NCBI GenBank assembly: GCA_949130495.1
Contig: OX422213.1
Coordinates: 56,890,678 to 56,954,677, forward strand
Reading direction: 5' to 3'
DNA: 64,000 bases
From: Sambucus nigra
Lineage: Eukaryota; Streptophyta; Magnoliopsida; Dipsacales; Adoxaceae
The notes below the pieces were generated by a model. It had not been told where the DNA came from. It did no database searches and saw only the letters and a list, made by a program, of their open reading frames with translations. Shown piece after piece: positions 10,361-23,126 of this stretch. The position numbers were made by a program, and so were the translations under genes. Position 1 is the first letter of the stretch. Each line of letters starts with the position of its first letter.

Positions 10361-11659
10361 TGATTTGGCATAAATTCTTCATATTTAAACCCATAATTTG
10401 GATGCTTTTATCATCCTGTGCAATATAAATTAAGTTGATTTATCTCGTACAATTAATACTGACCTCTTCTATATAGTGTATCAAATTTTGTGTTTTTCTC
10501 TTATGTTTTGCATGTATTTTATGCAAGTGAAAGAAAAGAGAAAACTCAAAATTAAGAAAGAGAAAAAAGAGAACTCAAGGGAAAAATAGTAATTTTACAC
10601 TAGGAATTCAGACACAGAACTTGAAGGAAAGTTAAAGACCTTAAGTCCAAAGGTGTGTAGGAAGAAATGGCATTTAAATTCGATTCTCGGATGAAAAGTT
10701 ATGGAGCTTCAAAGTTGAGAGGGAATCAAGAAAAAAGGAAGAAAAAAAATTCCAATGAACCGAACCGATAGGCATACCAGAGAATTAGTCCCCCTCACTG
10801 GATGTTCGAACCAAACCTATGACATAGATACCAAACCGATCCGTCATACTATTTTAGCTGGACCTCCTCACCCCATTAAAGAAGGAAAAATTGGATCGGT
10901 TCGACTAGGCGAATTTTTTATTTTTTTATTCTCAAAATTAGAGTTGTGCATGGTTTGAACACAAAAAAACGTGACGGTTATATCTTATTGTATCACAATA
11001 TGTTAGAAAGGAAGTTTTCACGTAGTTTAGAGAGATTCCTGAAGGCAATAACCCTAGGTTTTATTTTGTTCAACAATAATTTATCTTTTGGCATAGAATT
11101 CAAGGTTCTTCTTCAATATAAGTTATATTCCTTTAGTGCATTCAATTTCTCTCATCTTTTCATTTGTGATTCATTATTTTCTTGGTTAGAATTCTCTTTT
11201 ACATGTTTGATCACACTTTTAGCATAGGAATGATTTCATGCACTGTAGATTTCCTATTTATTAGTAGTTGCGCCATGTTAGGACACATTTTTAGAGGGTT
11301 GGGATACATGAACCCAACCTAGGTAACACATAAGGATTTAAAAGTGAATAAAAAATAATTTCTCATCCAAAGGTTTGAGCTTTATCAAAACAAACGTTTA
11401 ATTTAGTTCATTGTGCATGCTTAGTTTTAAATTCAATTGATATTGCATTAGTTGATAGGTCAAGTAACAAAACAAACTCATCACTTTTTCTTTTCTTTTT
11501 CTGAGTCCTTATAGGGTTAAGCGTATTTTCTATACGTCGTCACGATTCTTCGTCCTATTCCCTATGTTCGATACCCGTTTACCATATTATTACCCGAGCG
11601 ATTTCCTTACACTTGTGTTGTTATAAGAACGCACTAGAAACACTTTTTAAGTCGCGTCA
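10361..11659 (+). mobile_element. 3' LTR of element A
   Basis: It begins TGATTTGGCATAAATTCTTC, matching TGATTAGGCATAAATTCTTC at the start of the LTR of element X (47,197). It shares with X the downstream segment GGGTTGGGATACATGAACCC (near 11,298) and the spacing of conserved blocks. The end is taken at GTCA 11,656-11,659, corresponding to GATCA before the PBS in X. Length is about 1.3 kb. A degenerate set of GAACCGAACCGAT/GGATCGGTTCG dyads lies at 10,755-10,905. Confidence 0.75.
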
Positions 11660-11857
11660 AGTATTTGGATTTTTGAGAGCATAATTATGATACAGACCGA
11701 ACTTCAGTATTTCTTCTTTAGAGAAGGATATGAGTCTGGAAGAGGTCAGGGACCTAGCCATATTCATGGCTTCTTCAACTGTAGTAGAGGGAGAAACTGT
11801 GGCTCCGGTGAGGAGTTTTATCAAGTCATTTTAGTGTATCTAACAGGACATGAAAAG
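11660..11857 (-). pseudogene. Element T, protease-proximal fragment
   Basis: Read on the minus strand, this ~200-bp piece gives a segment with S-P-S-T-T-V-E-E-A and S-S-R-L-I-S-F-S-K-E-E. That resembles the region just before the protease in Tat-type gypsy polyproteins. It continues the decayed reading from 22,425 upward, so it is the same element split by insertion of element C. It is cut on the other side by the LTR of element A. Confidence 0.5.
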
Positions 11858-14700
11858 TGTAACACTCCGTATTTTTGTGCATTTAAAAATTTAATTAATA
11901 CTGGAATTCTAAATTACTCGTGTGTCATAATTTTAATTGAATTAATTATGGTAATATTTATTTAAATATTAATCGGGGAGTGAATGCTTAATATTGAGGG
12001 AAATTTGATTACTAAGTGCATAACAATAATTTATTTACGTCATTCCGAGTATTAGTGACGGGGTTTGTACTTATCTCAGTCGGAAGTCGGTATAAACTAA
12101 CTTGGGCGTGAGATAAGAATTTTTATAAATTAATTCGGATGCCAATTTTGAGTGTACAGCTGAATTCGAATGGGCCGAGATAGTCAAAAAAGTATACTAG
12201 GGGGTAGTAAATGGGTCACGTGATGTTTTTAGGCATAGCCGGGCCCACACGGGGGGATTTGGGTCACTTGGGCTTGGTCCATTAGGTCAAAACTGGGATT
12301 TAGCCTAATTACCTAATTAAAAGAAAAGATAAACGGTTGATTGAAGTTTAGAAAACGCTTAGTGGGAGAGGAAAAACCAAAGAGGCAGTTAAAGGCAAAT
12401 TGGGGGACAAAGGAAAGAGCCAAAAGAAAGGATTTCGTCTTCAACCTTGGGAATTCACAACCTCAAATCAGACCTTACGAATCATAAGGCAAGTGGTTGA
12501 CATGCTGTAACAATTAGTTTTTGTTTCGATTCATATTTATGTGAAGTGAGAAATCAAAATTCGTTTTGGGGTTTAAAGGGTACAAACAAGGGGTTTTGTA
12601 AACCAATATTCTGATTTCTAAATTATGTAGGAATTCATGTGTAATCTGATATTAATACATATATATGGTATGATGTGTAAACTCGGATGGATTGGAAACG
12701 AATTTTAGATAAGGAATTGATATTTAAATGGGTTAAAGATTTAAAATGGACTTTTCCCCAATTTATCAAAAACAGTAGAGAAAGTAAATTAAATTGTGTT
12801 TGTGGACATTATGGGGGTCCCTTATGAGGTTTTTGGTATATATTATTTATGGGAAAACTTGGGTTTTACAGTAGAAGAGGTTAGGGTTTAGAGCTTTTCG
12901 TCCATGGCTAAAACAGAAGGGGGAAGAAGACGATGACCTCGTCGGCAGATTTTGGAAGTTCGGCCAGTTTTGTTTATATAAGGGAGATTTACTTAAAATT
13001 TCTTCCATGCCTTATTTAATGAGAAATAAATATAGGATTTTCAAACTAATTAATTAGGAAGGAAAATTAATTAGGATTTGGAGGAAATTTATATGTGTCA
13101 CACCATGATTAAAAATTTTGGGAATAATATTTCAAAATAATTAAATACGGATTGAGTGGGCAAGTCCGTGTATATTGGTTGAACGATACCAAGACGTTAA
13201 TTTTATTTAAAGTGAAAGTTAAATAATTGGGAGTCGGGAATTGAGACTCGGGTATTGTTTTATTCAGGGCCACAAGAGTAAGTCGGAATATATTGGTTGG
13301 AGCGACACCGAAAGTAATTTAATTATGTGCGAATTAATTAATAATTGGAGTTGTGCCATAAACTCATAATAATATGAATAGGCTTGTGTTATGGACTTAG
13401 TACGCGGTATGCCCAGAATAGTTTATATTTTTATATTTATATACGGTGTGTGATAATATATATATATATGGTGTACATTAATAGCCGTGGCTAGATATTA
13501 TTATTACATATACTCTAGTGCTATAGGGGGAGGTTGCACGTAGTTGATGAATCTCCTAGCTTGAGGAGTAGGGCGAGTATATTCCCAGGTCATAGCATTT
13601 GTTATATGGGTGAGGGGCATCTCTCTTTCAGGGAAGGAATATGACATCCTCCAATTTTTACGTATTATCCAAGTTAGTAAGCAATTCCTACTTCGAGTAA
13701 CTAGGTTATGTGAATATGCCTAATGGTATAGCACTTTAGAGAATTTACATCCGGTAAGTTATTACTCCGGAGGAGGTTTAATATTAATTATGATTCCAGC
13801 ATGTTTGTGAATGTTGAAGTGTAACTATATGCATATATGAGGTAAATAATTTTATACGGATAAGCTAATATAGGTCTTGAATTGTATTATACATACAATG
13901 GGTGTGAAAGTTATATAATTTTAAAAAGAAAAATGATTAATTAAGTTAATGTCAATAATAACTTAGAAATCATAATTATGGCACACTTGGTTAGAGTGGG
14001 GTGGTTGCAAGGGGTTATATTAGTTATCTAGTCATGGGATAAATAACTAGGTAAATTAATTAAGGCGTTAGTAGTGCACATTAGAGAAGGGGTGAGGATG
14101 TTCTCAAGAGAGTGCGACACTAACTAAAATATGAAGAACATGCATATATATTTATTACTATACGTTAATCATTTGCTAAATGTTTTTCAAATGTTTTGGG
14201 TACTAACCATTGCTATAAAAACTTTTAAAAACCTTTTTGGTGTTCAGTCACAGGAATGCCAGGCTTGACTCATTCCATGGATCCGTTGCTGTAGTATGTG
14301 CGGATGTTGCGGGAGTTTGATAGGCACCTCATTCTTTTCATTCTTAGTGTAGAGACTTCCTATCAGTTATTTAAGCATGTTGCTCACTGTTTTATTTCAA
14401 TACTTATGTCAGACCTGTTGAGATTTATTACTTGTCTTTACTTTTGTTGGATTTTGAATCGATGGTCTATTCGGCCAGTTAATTAATTGTGAATGGTTGA
14501 TTTTAGTTAATGGTGACTGTTTATATTATTCTCTTTTCGCATGAGTCTTTTATTTTAGTTAATGAGAGATAAAACTTGGCACCAGTCTAGTTTTCTCACT
14601 TAGGTGGTTAGTAATTTAGAAGACGACAGTGATGCTAAGAATGAACCAACTGAGAAACTTGTTCTGATTTAATTTAGGACTGATCACTCGGGGTTAATTA
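11858..14700 (+). mobile_element. 5' LTR of element C (3' end deleted)
   Basis: Collinear with the LTR at 19,475-22,419 through ...GGTTAATTA at 14,700. There the 5' copy jumps straight to GAGCATCAGGTT. The LTR end (GGTGGGGTGTCACA in the 3' copy) and nearly all of the expected initiator-Met PBS (TGGTATCAGAGC, of which only GAGC remains) are missing. It also lacks a ~45-bp segment present in the 3' LTR at about 20,554-20,600. Confidence 0.85.
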
Positions 14701-14879
14701 GAGCATCAGGTTCTAGTTTCCTTAGGATATGTGTGGCTTACTACGTTTCAGCGGAGCGTTCGGTTGTTATAGAGCCCTATTATTAGGACTGTTGATTCAT
14801 TTTCCGCTTGTGAGATATCGTATTTCTACTATTTGTTTTCGTATAAATTGTGTACTTATACAATTCAATTTATTTTCAG

Positions 14880-17800
14880 ATGCCACCGAAAAGGCAAAGA
14901 GCGGAGAGGGCTGGGGCTAGGGATGAACTCAGGGAGGCTCATCAAGAGCCACAGGTACCACCACCCCCACCCCCACCCGAGTTGATCTCCACTACTCAGG
15001 TGGCAGTGATAGTGGTCTAGGCAGTCGAGATAGCGATGCGAGCTATGGAAGCTTATTTTCCACAGCCCTAGGCACCACCTCCAGTGGCATCAGTAGCTCA
15101 GTCTTCAGTAGGGCCACCGTCTTGGCAGCGAGTTAGGGAGACCTTTCAGAAGGGTCACCCACCCGAGTTTCGAGGTAGCACCGATGTAGTAGAGGCTTGT
15201 GAATGGAAGAAAAATATTCAGCGCCATCTACGACTGCTGGAGTGAACCGATGTGCAGAAACAAATGCTTGTTACCTTTTGTCTGTCGGGGGCAGCCTTAT
15301 AGTGGTTACCACCATTGAGGAGCGGGATTTGATGGCGATATCTGAATTCTCGGTGCGGTTCGACCACAAATACTTCCCACCAGCGGTAGAGACTGAGATG
15401 AGAAAGAAGTTCAGTGAGTTAGTGCAAGGTGACCGATCAGTGGCAGACTATGAGGAAGAGTTCACTCGTTTAGCGAACTTTATGCCAAATGAGGTGAGCG
15501 ATGAGGAGCGAAAGAAGTTGAGATTCATGGATGGATTAGCCTGGAGGATCAAACAACATTTGATTGGGAATCCGGCGCTAGTGACGTATACAAATGTCGT
15601 TAATGCCGCCCTTGTACATTGTCAGGATCATCGCTTCCATGCGAAGGGAAGTAAGAGAGTAGGGGAGCAGAGCCAGCAGGGCAAGGCAGTTACTGGTGGT
15701 GACACGAGTGGTACTCAGCAGTAGACTAGCAGTCCATAGTGGAATCAGACTAAGAAATTTAGGCCTGGTGGGTTCTGATCGGGAGGACAAGGGTTTAGGG
15801 AGGGACAACCGGGCCCAAATCATCAGCAGTAGGTTCCTCAGGGACGTCAGGGCCAAGGGAATAATGGAGGAGGCCAGCAGGGCCATCCACGTCAGGGCCA
15901 ATAGGGCTTACGCCAGGGGGACGACCAGAAACGTTGTTTTGTCTGCGGCCAGTCAGGACACTTCAAGAGGGAGTGCCCGTAGAGGGGCAGAGGTCATTAG
16001 CAGGGTGCCCAACAGGGGCAACAGGGACAAATGCCGCCAACAGCACCAGCTCCACCCACCCTACAACAACAGGGGTAAATGCACTATGGGCGTGTGTATA
16101 ACGTCCGGGATGTTCCCAATCCTCGAGCACAGCAGGCGCCGCCAGCAGTTGAGGGTATGTTTATCATTCATGGTCATGAGGGTAGTATACTTTTTGACAC
16201 GGGAGCATCTCATTCATTCATAAAATCTAATTTTGCTAAACGGGCCGGGTTACTAGAGATCGCGAGTAGTTTCGTATGTGTGTAGAGTCACTAGTAGGCA
16301 GCGGGGCTTTGATTCACTCGATTTGTCGGGGGGGGGGGGGGAGAGTGGACATTTTAATTGGGAGACTTAGTTTGACAGCAGACCTCTTAGTATTAGATTT
16401 GGAGGTGTACGATATCATCTTGGGTATGGATTGGTTGGAAGGTTATCGGGCAACTGTGGATTGTTACGAGAGGACACTCGTGTTTTCCATTCCGGGACAG
16501 GAAATGTGCCTAATAGCAATTCCGCTACCGGAGGGAGGGTCGCGCACACACTTGTATTACATCGAGGAGGAAACCTCACAGGTTGTGGGGGTTCTGTTGG
16601 ACTCAATTCCAGTAGTGAGGGACATTGAGGATGTGTTCCAGGAAATACCAGAGTTGCCACCCAGTAAGGAAATCGAATTTGTAATCGATTTAGCACTGGG
16701 GACGAGGCCGATTGCTCGAGCACCTTACCGTATGGCCCCTTCAGAGATGCATGAGTTGAGAGAGAATATTCAGTAGCTCCTGGGTAAGGGTTTCATTCGG
16801 CAGAGTACATCGCCATGGGGTGCACCGGTGTTGTTTTTAAAGAAGCATGATGGTTCACTTCAGTTATACGTGGACTATTGGCGGCTGAACAAGGTGACGA
16901 TACGGAATAAGTATCCGTTACCTAGGATCGATGATCTTTTTGGCCAATTGAGAGGGGCATCTTACTTCTCCAAGATCGATTTGAGGTCAGGGTATCATCA
17001 GCTACGTATCCGAGAGGAGGATGTTTCTAAGACTGCTTTCCTGTCGCGGTATGGATCTTACGAGTTCAGGGTGATGCCATTCGGGCTCACCAATGCACCA
17101 GCAGTGTTCATGGATCTCATGAACAGGGTTTTCAGGGAGTATCTCGATCAATTTTTCATCGTGTTCATTGATGACATCCTGATTTACTCGCGCACCTAGG
17201 AGGAGCACGTATAGCATCTGCGTATGGTTCTACAGACACTGCGGGATCACCAGCTCTATGCCAAATTCGAGAAGTTTGGATTTTGGCTACAGGAGGTACA
17301 GTTTCTTGGCCACGTGGTGTCAGATTGTGGTATTGTGGTGGATCCGAGTAAGGTGTCGGCGGTGAGGGAGTGGGGACAGCCCACGACACCGACCGAGGTG
17401 CGCAGTTTTTTGGGATTGGCCGGTTATTACAGGCGGTTCATTAAAGGATTCTTAAAGATTATGGGCCCGTTGACGAATCTGACTCGGAAAGGGGTGCCTT
17501 TCACTTGGAGTGATCATTGTCAATTATCTTTTGACGAGCTAAAGGACAAGTTGACATCTTCACCTGTACTTGCTTTGCCTAAGGGAGGACTAGAGTATCG
17601 GGTTTACACTGACGCATCCCTACAGGGACTTGGGGGTGTGCTTCAGCAGGAGGAAAGGGCTATAGCTTATGCATCCATAAAGCTAAAGCCCCACGAGAGG
17701 AATTACCCCACTCACGACCTAGAGCTAGCAGCGGTCATTTTTTTGCTTTGAGGATATGGAGACATTAGCTTCTACGAGAGCATATCACTTTATTCACGGA

Positions 17801-19439
17801 TCAGAAGTCACTTCAGTATCTCTTCACACAGAAGGATCTGAATATGAGGCATAGGCGATGGCTAGAATTCGTGAAAGACTACCAGTTTGATATTCAGTAT
17901 CATCCTGGTAAGGCTAATGTGGTAACAGACGCATTGAGCCAGAGACCGACTGGGGAAATATCAGAAGTCTGGAAATCAAAGTGGAGAGAGCTTCAATATG
18001 AGGATGATGTAGCCAGGGCCTTCATGTCAGCATTATCCATCACACCTGAGATCATTATGCGAGTGGTGAGGGCTCAGGCAGAGGATTAGATCTATCGGGA
18101 TACGGTGAGCCAGTTTATAACTGAGGGAGCACAGGGTTACTCGATCAGCCTGGAAGGAGGCCTACACCTTGATGGGAGGTTAATTGTGCCAGAGGATGAG
18201 GAGTTGAGGCACGCTATTATGACAGAGTCCCATGGTTCGAAATTTGTTGTACATCCCGGCAGGGATAAAATGTACCAGGATATGAGGAGGCGGTATTGGT
18301 GGGCAGGAATGAAACGGGACATAACATAGTTTGTTTCGAAATGTGCCATGTGTCATCTTGTGAAAGTTAATCATCAGGGATGCCATAGCCGCTAGAGATT
18401 CCCGTGTGAAAGTGGGAGAGCATCTCAATGGACTTCATTACAGGTTTATCTGCATCACAGAGGGGTCACGATTCCATATGGGTCATTGTGGATCGATTGA
18501 CCAAGGTGCCCACTTCCTGCCGGTTCGCACGGACTTTGAGATGATGCGTTATACACAGCTATTCATAGAGGAGATTATTAAACTGCACGGAGTGCCGATA
18601 AATATTATGTCTGACAGAGATAAATTTTTTGTGGCCCACTTTTGGCAGAGCTTTCAGGAGGCCATGGGCACGGAGTTACGTTTGAGTACAACCTATCACC
18701 CACAGACCGATGGGCAGACTGAGAGAGTCAATCAGATGCTGGAAAACATGCTCAGAATGTGCATTTTAGACTTTGGGGGAAGTTGGGAGAAATATCTTCC
18801 TTTGGCATGGCACCGTTCGAGGCACTGTACGGGAGACCTTGTCGTTCATCCGCTATTGGTTAGAGGTGAGGGACAACAAGCTATTTGGGCCTGAGATTGT
18901 CCAGGAGATGTCTGCCAAGATAGAGTTGATTCGAGGGCGAATTCTGATAGCTCAGGATAGGCAGAAGAGTTATGCGGTTTCTTCACAGAGACATGTGGAG
19001 TTATTGGGGATCAGGTATTGATCCGGGTGTCCCCTATGAAAGGGGTGATGAGGTTTGAAAATAAGGGTAAGTTAGCACCGAGGTACCTGGGACCTTTGCC
19101 TATTATTGAGAGGGTGGAATCGGTAGCATATCGACTGGGATTGTCGGAGCATCTTCAACGAATACACGGCGTGTTCTATTTGGCATCGCTGAAGAAATAT
19201 GGAAGAGCGAGAGGGCCTTCTGGCATATTCCACTCGAGGAAATTGATTTACAACCAGACATCTTGTATCAGGAGAAATCGGTGTCTATTCTGGACCATAG
19301 TGAGCGCAAGTTACGATCCAAGGTTGTTCCACTAGTTAGAGTACAATGGGGTCATCACAACGTTGACGAGTCTACCTGGGAGCAGGAGGAGGATATGGGA
19401 GAACAATATCCAGAGCTATTCACCGCAGGTACGACCTAA
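14880..19439 (+). pseudogene. Element C gag-pol polyprotein (broken)
   Basis: The start is ATG 14,880 (M-P-P-K-R-Q-R). The capsid region is 15,290-15,660. A CCHC zinc knuckle C-F-V-C-G-Q-S-G-H-F-K-R-E-C spans 15,935-15,976. The protease D-T-G-A-S has its aspartate at 16,196-16,198. RT carries F-I-D-D with D-D at 17,170-17,175, and RNase H starts Y-T-D-A-S near 17,600. Integrase has an H-H-C-C region (~18,220-18,360) and D at 18,491, D at 18,614 and E at 18,721. The C-terminal part ends with a chromodomain-like tail (19,330-19,436). Stops and frameshifts interrupt it throughout, including in gag and between RNase H and integrase. The family role would be particle formation, reverse transcription and targeted integration; this copy cannot make an intact product. 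Confidence 0.85.
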
Positions 19440-19462
19440 TTTCAGGGACAAAATTCCTTTGT

Positions 19463-19472
19463 AAGGAGGGAG
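19463..19472 (+). promoter_or_regulatory. Polypurine tract of element C
   Basis: AAGGAGGGAG lies two bases before the 3' LTR (TGTAAC at 19,475), the usual site of plus-strand DNA priming. Confidence 0.75.
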
Positions 19473-19474
19473 TA

Positions 19475-21073
19475 TGTAACACCCCGTATTTTTGTGCATT
19501 TAAAAGTTTAATTAATTCGGGAATTCTAAATTACTTGTGTGTCGTTATTTTAATTGAATTAATTATGGTAATATTTATTTAAATATTAATCGGGGAGTGA
19601 ATGCTTAATATTTAGGTAAATTTGATTACTAAGTGCATAGCAATAATTTATTCACGTCATTCCGAGTATTAGTGACGGGGTCTGTACTTATCTCAGCCGG
19701 AAGTCGGTATAAACTAACTTGGGCGTGAGATAAGAATTTTTATAAATTAATTCGGATGCCAATTTTGAGTGTACGATTGAATCCGAATGGGTCGAGATAG
19801 TAAAAAAAGTGTATTCGGGGGTAGTAAATGGGTCACGGGACGTTTTTAGGCATAGCCGGGTCCACATGGGGGTATTTGGGTCACTTGGGCTTGGCCCATT
19901 AGGCCAAAAACGGAATTTAGCCTAATTACCAAATTAAAAGAAAAGGGAAACGACTGATTGAAGTTTAGGAAATGCTTAGTGGGAGAGGAAAAACCTAAGA
20001 GGCAGTTAAAAGAAAATCGGGGGATAAATGAAAGAGCTAAAAGAAAGGATTTCGTCTTCAACCTTGGGAATTCACAACCTCAAATCAGACCCTACGAATC
20101 ATAAGGCAAGTGGTTGACTTGTTGTAACAATTAATTTTTGTTTCGATTCAAATTTATGTGATGTGAGAAATTAAAATTCGTTTTGGGGTTTAAATGGTAC
20201 AAATAAGGGTTTTTTGTAAACCAATATTCTGATTTCTAAATTGTGTACAAACTCATGTGTAATTTGAGATTAGTACATATATCTGGTATAATGTGTAAAC
20301 CCAGTTTGATTGGAAACGAATTTTAGATAAGGAATTGATGTTTAAATGGGTTAAAGATTTAAAACGGACTTTTCCCTAATTTATGAAAAACAGTAGAGAA
20401 CGTAAATTAAATTGTGTTTGTGGGCTTTATGGGGGTCCCTTATGAGGTTTTTGGTATATATTGTTGATGGGAAGACTTGGGTTTTACAGTAGAATAAGTT
20501 AGGGTTTAGAGCTTTTCATCCATGGCTGAAACAGAAAGGAGAAGAAGACGATGACATGTGCAATCGATTGATCGAGGGTTGGAGATCGATCGATTGATGG
20601 TCGACAGATTTTGGCAGTTCGACCAGTTTTGTTTATATAAGGGAGATTTACTTAAAATTTCTTCCATACCTTATTTAATGAGAAATAAATATAGGATTTT
20701 CAATCTAATTAATTAGGAAGGAAAATTAATTGGGATTTGGAGGAAATTTATATGTGTCTTAAAATTTTGGGAATAATATTTCAAAATAATTAAATACGGA
20801 TTAAGTGGGCAAGTCCGGATATATTGGTTGAGCGATACCAAGATGTTGATTTTATTTAAAGTGAGTTAAATAATTGGGAGTCGGGAATTTAGACTCGGGT
20901 ATTGTTTTATTTCGGGCCACGAGAGTAAGTCCGAATATATTGGTTGGAGCGACACCGAAAGTAATTTAATTAATTAATGTGAGAATTAATATATAATTGG
21001 AGTTGGGCCATAAACTCCTAATAATATGAATAGGCTTGTGTTACGGACTTAGTACACGGTGTACCCGGAATAG

Positions 21074-21151
<78 letters not shown>

Positions 21152-22419
21152 CGGTGTGCAATAGTATATATATGGCGTGTACATTAGTATCAGTGGCTAG
21201 ATATTATTATTACATATACTCTAGTGCTATAGGGGAAGGTTTCACGTAGTGAATGAATCCCCTAGCTTGAGGAGTAGGGTGAGTATATTCCCAGGTCAAA
21301 GCGTCCATTATATGGGTGTGGGGCATCTCACTTTCAGAGAAGGAATATGACAGCCTCCAATTTTTACGTATTATCTAAGTTAGTAAGCAATTTTGACTTC
21401 AGGTAACTAGGTTATGTAAATATGCCTAATGGGATAGCACTTTAGAGAATTTACATCCAGTGAGTTATTACTCGGGAGGATGTTTAATATTAATTATTAT
21501 TCCAGCATGTTTGTGAATGTTGCAGTGTAACTATACGTGTAAATGAGGTAAATAATTATATATGGATAAATTAATACAGGCCGTGAATTGTATTATACAT
21601 ACAATGGGTGTGAAAGTTATATAATTTTAAAAAGGGAAATTATTAATTAAGTTAATGTTAATAATAACTTAGAAATCATAATTATGGCACACTCGGTTAC
21701 AGTGGGGTGGTTGCAAGGGGTTATATTAGTTATCTAGTCATGGGATTAATCACTAGATAAATTAATTAAGCGTTAGTAGTGCACATTAGAGAAGGGGTGA
21801 GGATGTTCTCAGGAGAGTGTGGCACTAACTAAAGTATGAAGAGCATTCATATATATTTATTACTGCAAGTTAATCATTTGCTAAATGTTTTCCAAATGTT
21901 TTGGGTACTAACCCTTGCTATAAAAACTTTTAAAAACCTTTTAGGTGCCCAGCCACAGGGATGTCCGACTTGACTCATTCAATGGATTCATTCCTGCAGC
22001 ATGTGTGGATGTTGCGGGAGTTTGATAGGTGCCTCGTTTTTTTCATTCTTAGTGTATAGACTTCCTATCAGTTATTCGAGCATGTTGCTAACAGTTTTAT
22101 TTCAGTACTTATGTCAGACCTGTTGAGATTTATTACTTGTCTTTACTTTTGTTGGATTTTGAACCTATAGTTTATTCGATCAATTAATTAATTGTGAATG
22201 GTTGATTTCAGTTAATGGTGATTGTTTATATTATTCTGTTTCCACACGAGTCTTTAATTTTAGTTAATGAAAGATAAAACTTGGCACCAGTCTAATTTTC
22301 TCACTTAGGTGGTTAGTAATTTAAAAGATAATAGTGATGCTAAGAATTAACCAACTGAGAAACCTGTTCTGATTTAATTTAGGACTGATCACCCGGGATT
22401 AATTAGGTGGGGTGTCACA
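19475..22419 (+). mobile_element. 3' LTR of element C
   Basis: A complete LTR, TGTAACACC...GGTGTCACA, 2,945 bp. It differs from the 5' LTR by scattered substitutions, an expanded (TA)n at 21,078-21,140 and a ~45-bp extra segment near 20,554-20,600 that contains CAATCGATTG and GATCGATCGATTG palindromes. Confidence 0.9.
21078..21140. repeat. (TA)n microsatellite inside an LTR
   Basis: An almost pure TA run of about 60 bp. The same place in the 5' LTR (13,420-13,470) has only short TA stretches, so the expansion happened after insertion. Confidence 0.9.
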
Positions 22420-22424
22420 AAAAA

Positions 22425-23126
22425 TTCCCATAAGGTGATCTTGGCTTGGGTCTTCTTGAAGCTGTTCTAGGACTTTTCTTTCCCAGTGTCATTTTTTGAA
22501 TTAAAAGTTCTTTATCCACTCCCTTTCCATTATCTATTTCGGTTGTAAGAGGAATTATGTCTTTCTACTACCGTCCTGATCTCGTCATGTGGTTCATCGA
22601 GGCGTGGAAGAATAAGAATCTCGTGGCTTCTTCTATCTCAGGCTGAATGGACACTTTGCTAATTTCTCCTTATAAATTATCAATGGAGATTATTCCACAC
22701 AAACTTGCAACTTAACTTTCTTCTTCATGATTCTATTCGTAATCTCAACTGTTAAATTCATCCACCCATCAGCTGGCAATTATGTCTCCTTGCCAAGAAT
22801 AATCAATAAGCTCGACAAATTCAATGGCTTCACAATTTAAGTCTTCCCACTCTGCGTGGAAGTTCACGAGTGAATGGCCCAACCTTTCCTGAAGTTCAAC
22901 GTAGTGAGCAACTCATAGATGTTGCATATTTTCTTTGTCTTGCATAACATATCGTCCATGATATATACCACATCATCTAGACTGACTTCTTCAATAGGTA
23001 CTATCAATTCGTCTGATTCTCAAGCCCATTTCCAGGCTTTTATGAACGAGTCGCTAAATTTTTTATAACCGACAGAAATCTTGGTGGGCAATTTTCACCC
23101 TAAATTCTAAGAGTCGGTTTAACACA
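22425..23126 (-). pseudogene. Element T gag-protease linker remnant
   Basis: The minus-strand reading yields short open pieces separated by stops, with an acidic, hydrophilic character. It lies between the C-terminal gag piece and the fragment beyond element C. No protease motif is intact. The identification is by position within T. Confidence 0.4.

Larger units (their letters stand above)
4948..11659 (+). mobile_element. Athila-like Ty3/gypsy element A, 5'-truncated
   Basis: Element A consists of a truncated pol, a 3' untranslated region, a degenerate third ORF, a non-coding 3' region and a 3' LTR. The 5' LTR, PBS, gag and most of the protease region are absent: homology to element Y (minus strand, 50-57 kb) starts only just upstream of RT. 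The lineage is Athila by RT and integrase similarity to Y, whose PBS is Athila-type, and by the pol-third ORF-LTR order. Many stops and frameshifts show it is ancient. Its 3' LTR abuts element T directly at 11,660. Confidence 0.8.
11858..22419 (+). mobile_element. Chromovirus-type Ty3/gypsy element C, two LTRs
   Basis: The element runs from TGTAACACTCCGTATTT at 11,858 to GGTGTCACA at 22,419, with LTRs of ~2.85 and 2.95 kb flanking a decayed gag-pol. Flanking bases are AAAAG (11,853-11,857) and AAAAA (22,420-22,424), an imperfect 5-bp target duplication. Order gag-protease-RT-RNase H-integrase, long LTRs, and a C-terminal end with E-S-T-W-E and Q-Y-P-E-L-F fit a chromodomain-bearing Tekay/Del-like element. 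It is inserted into the minus-strand element T. Confidence 0.85.
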
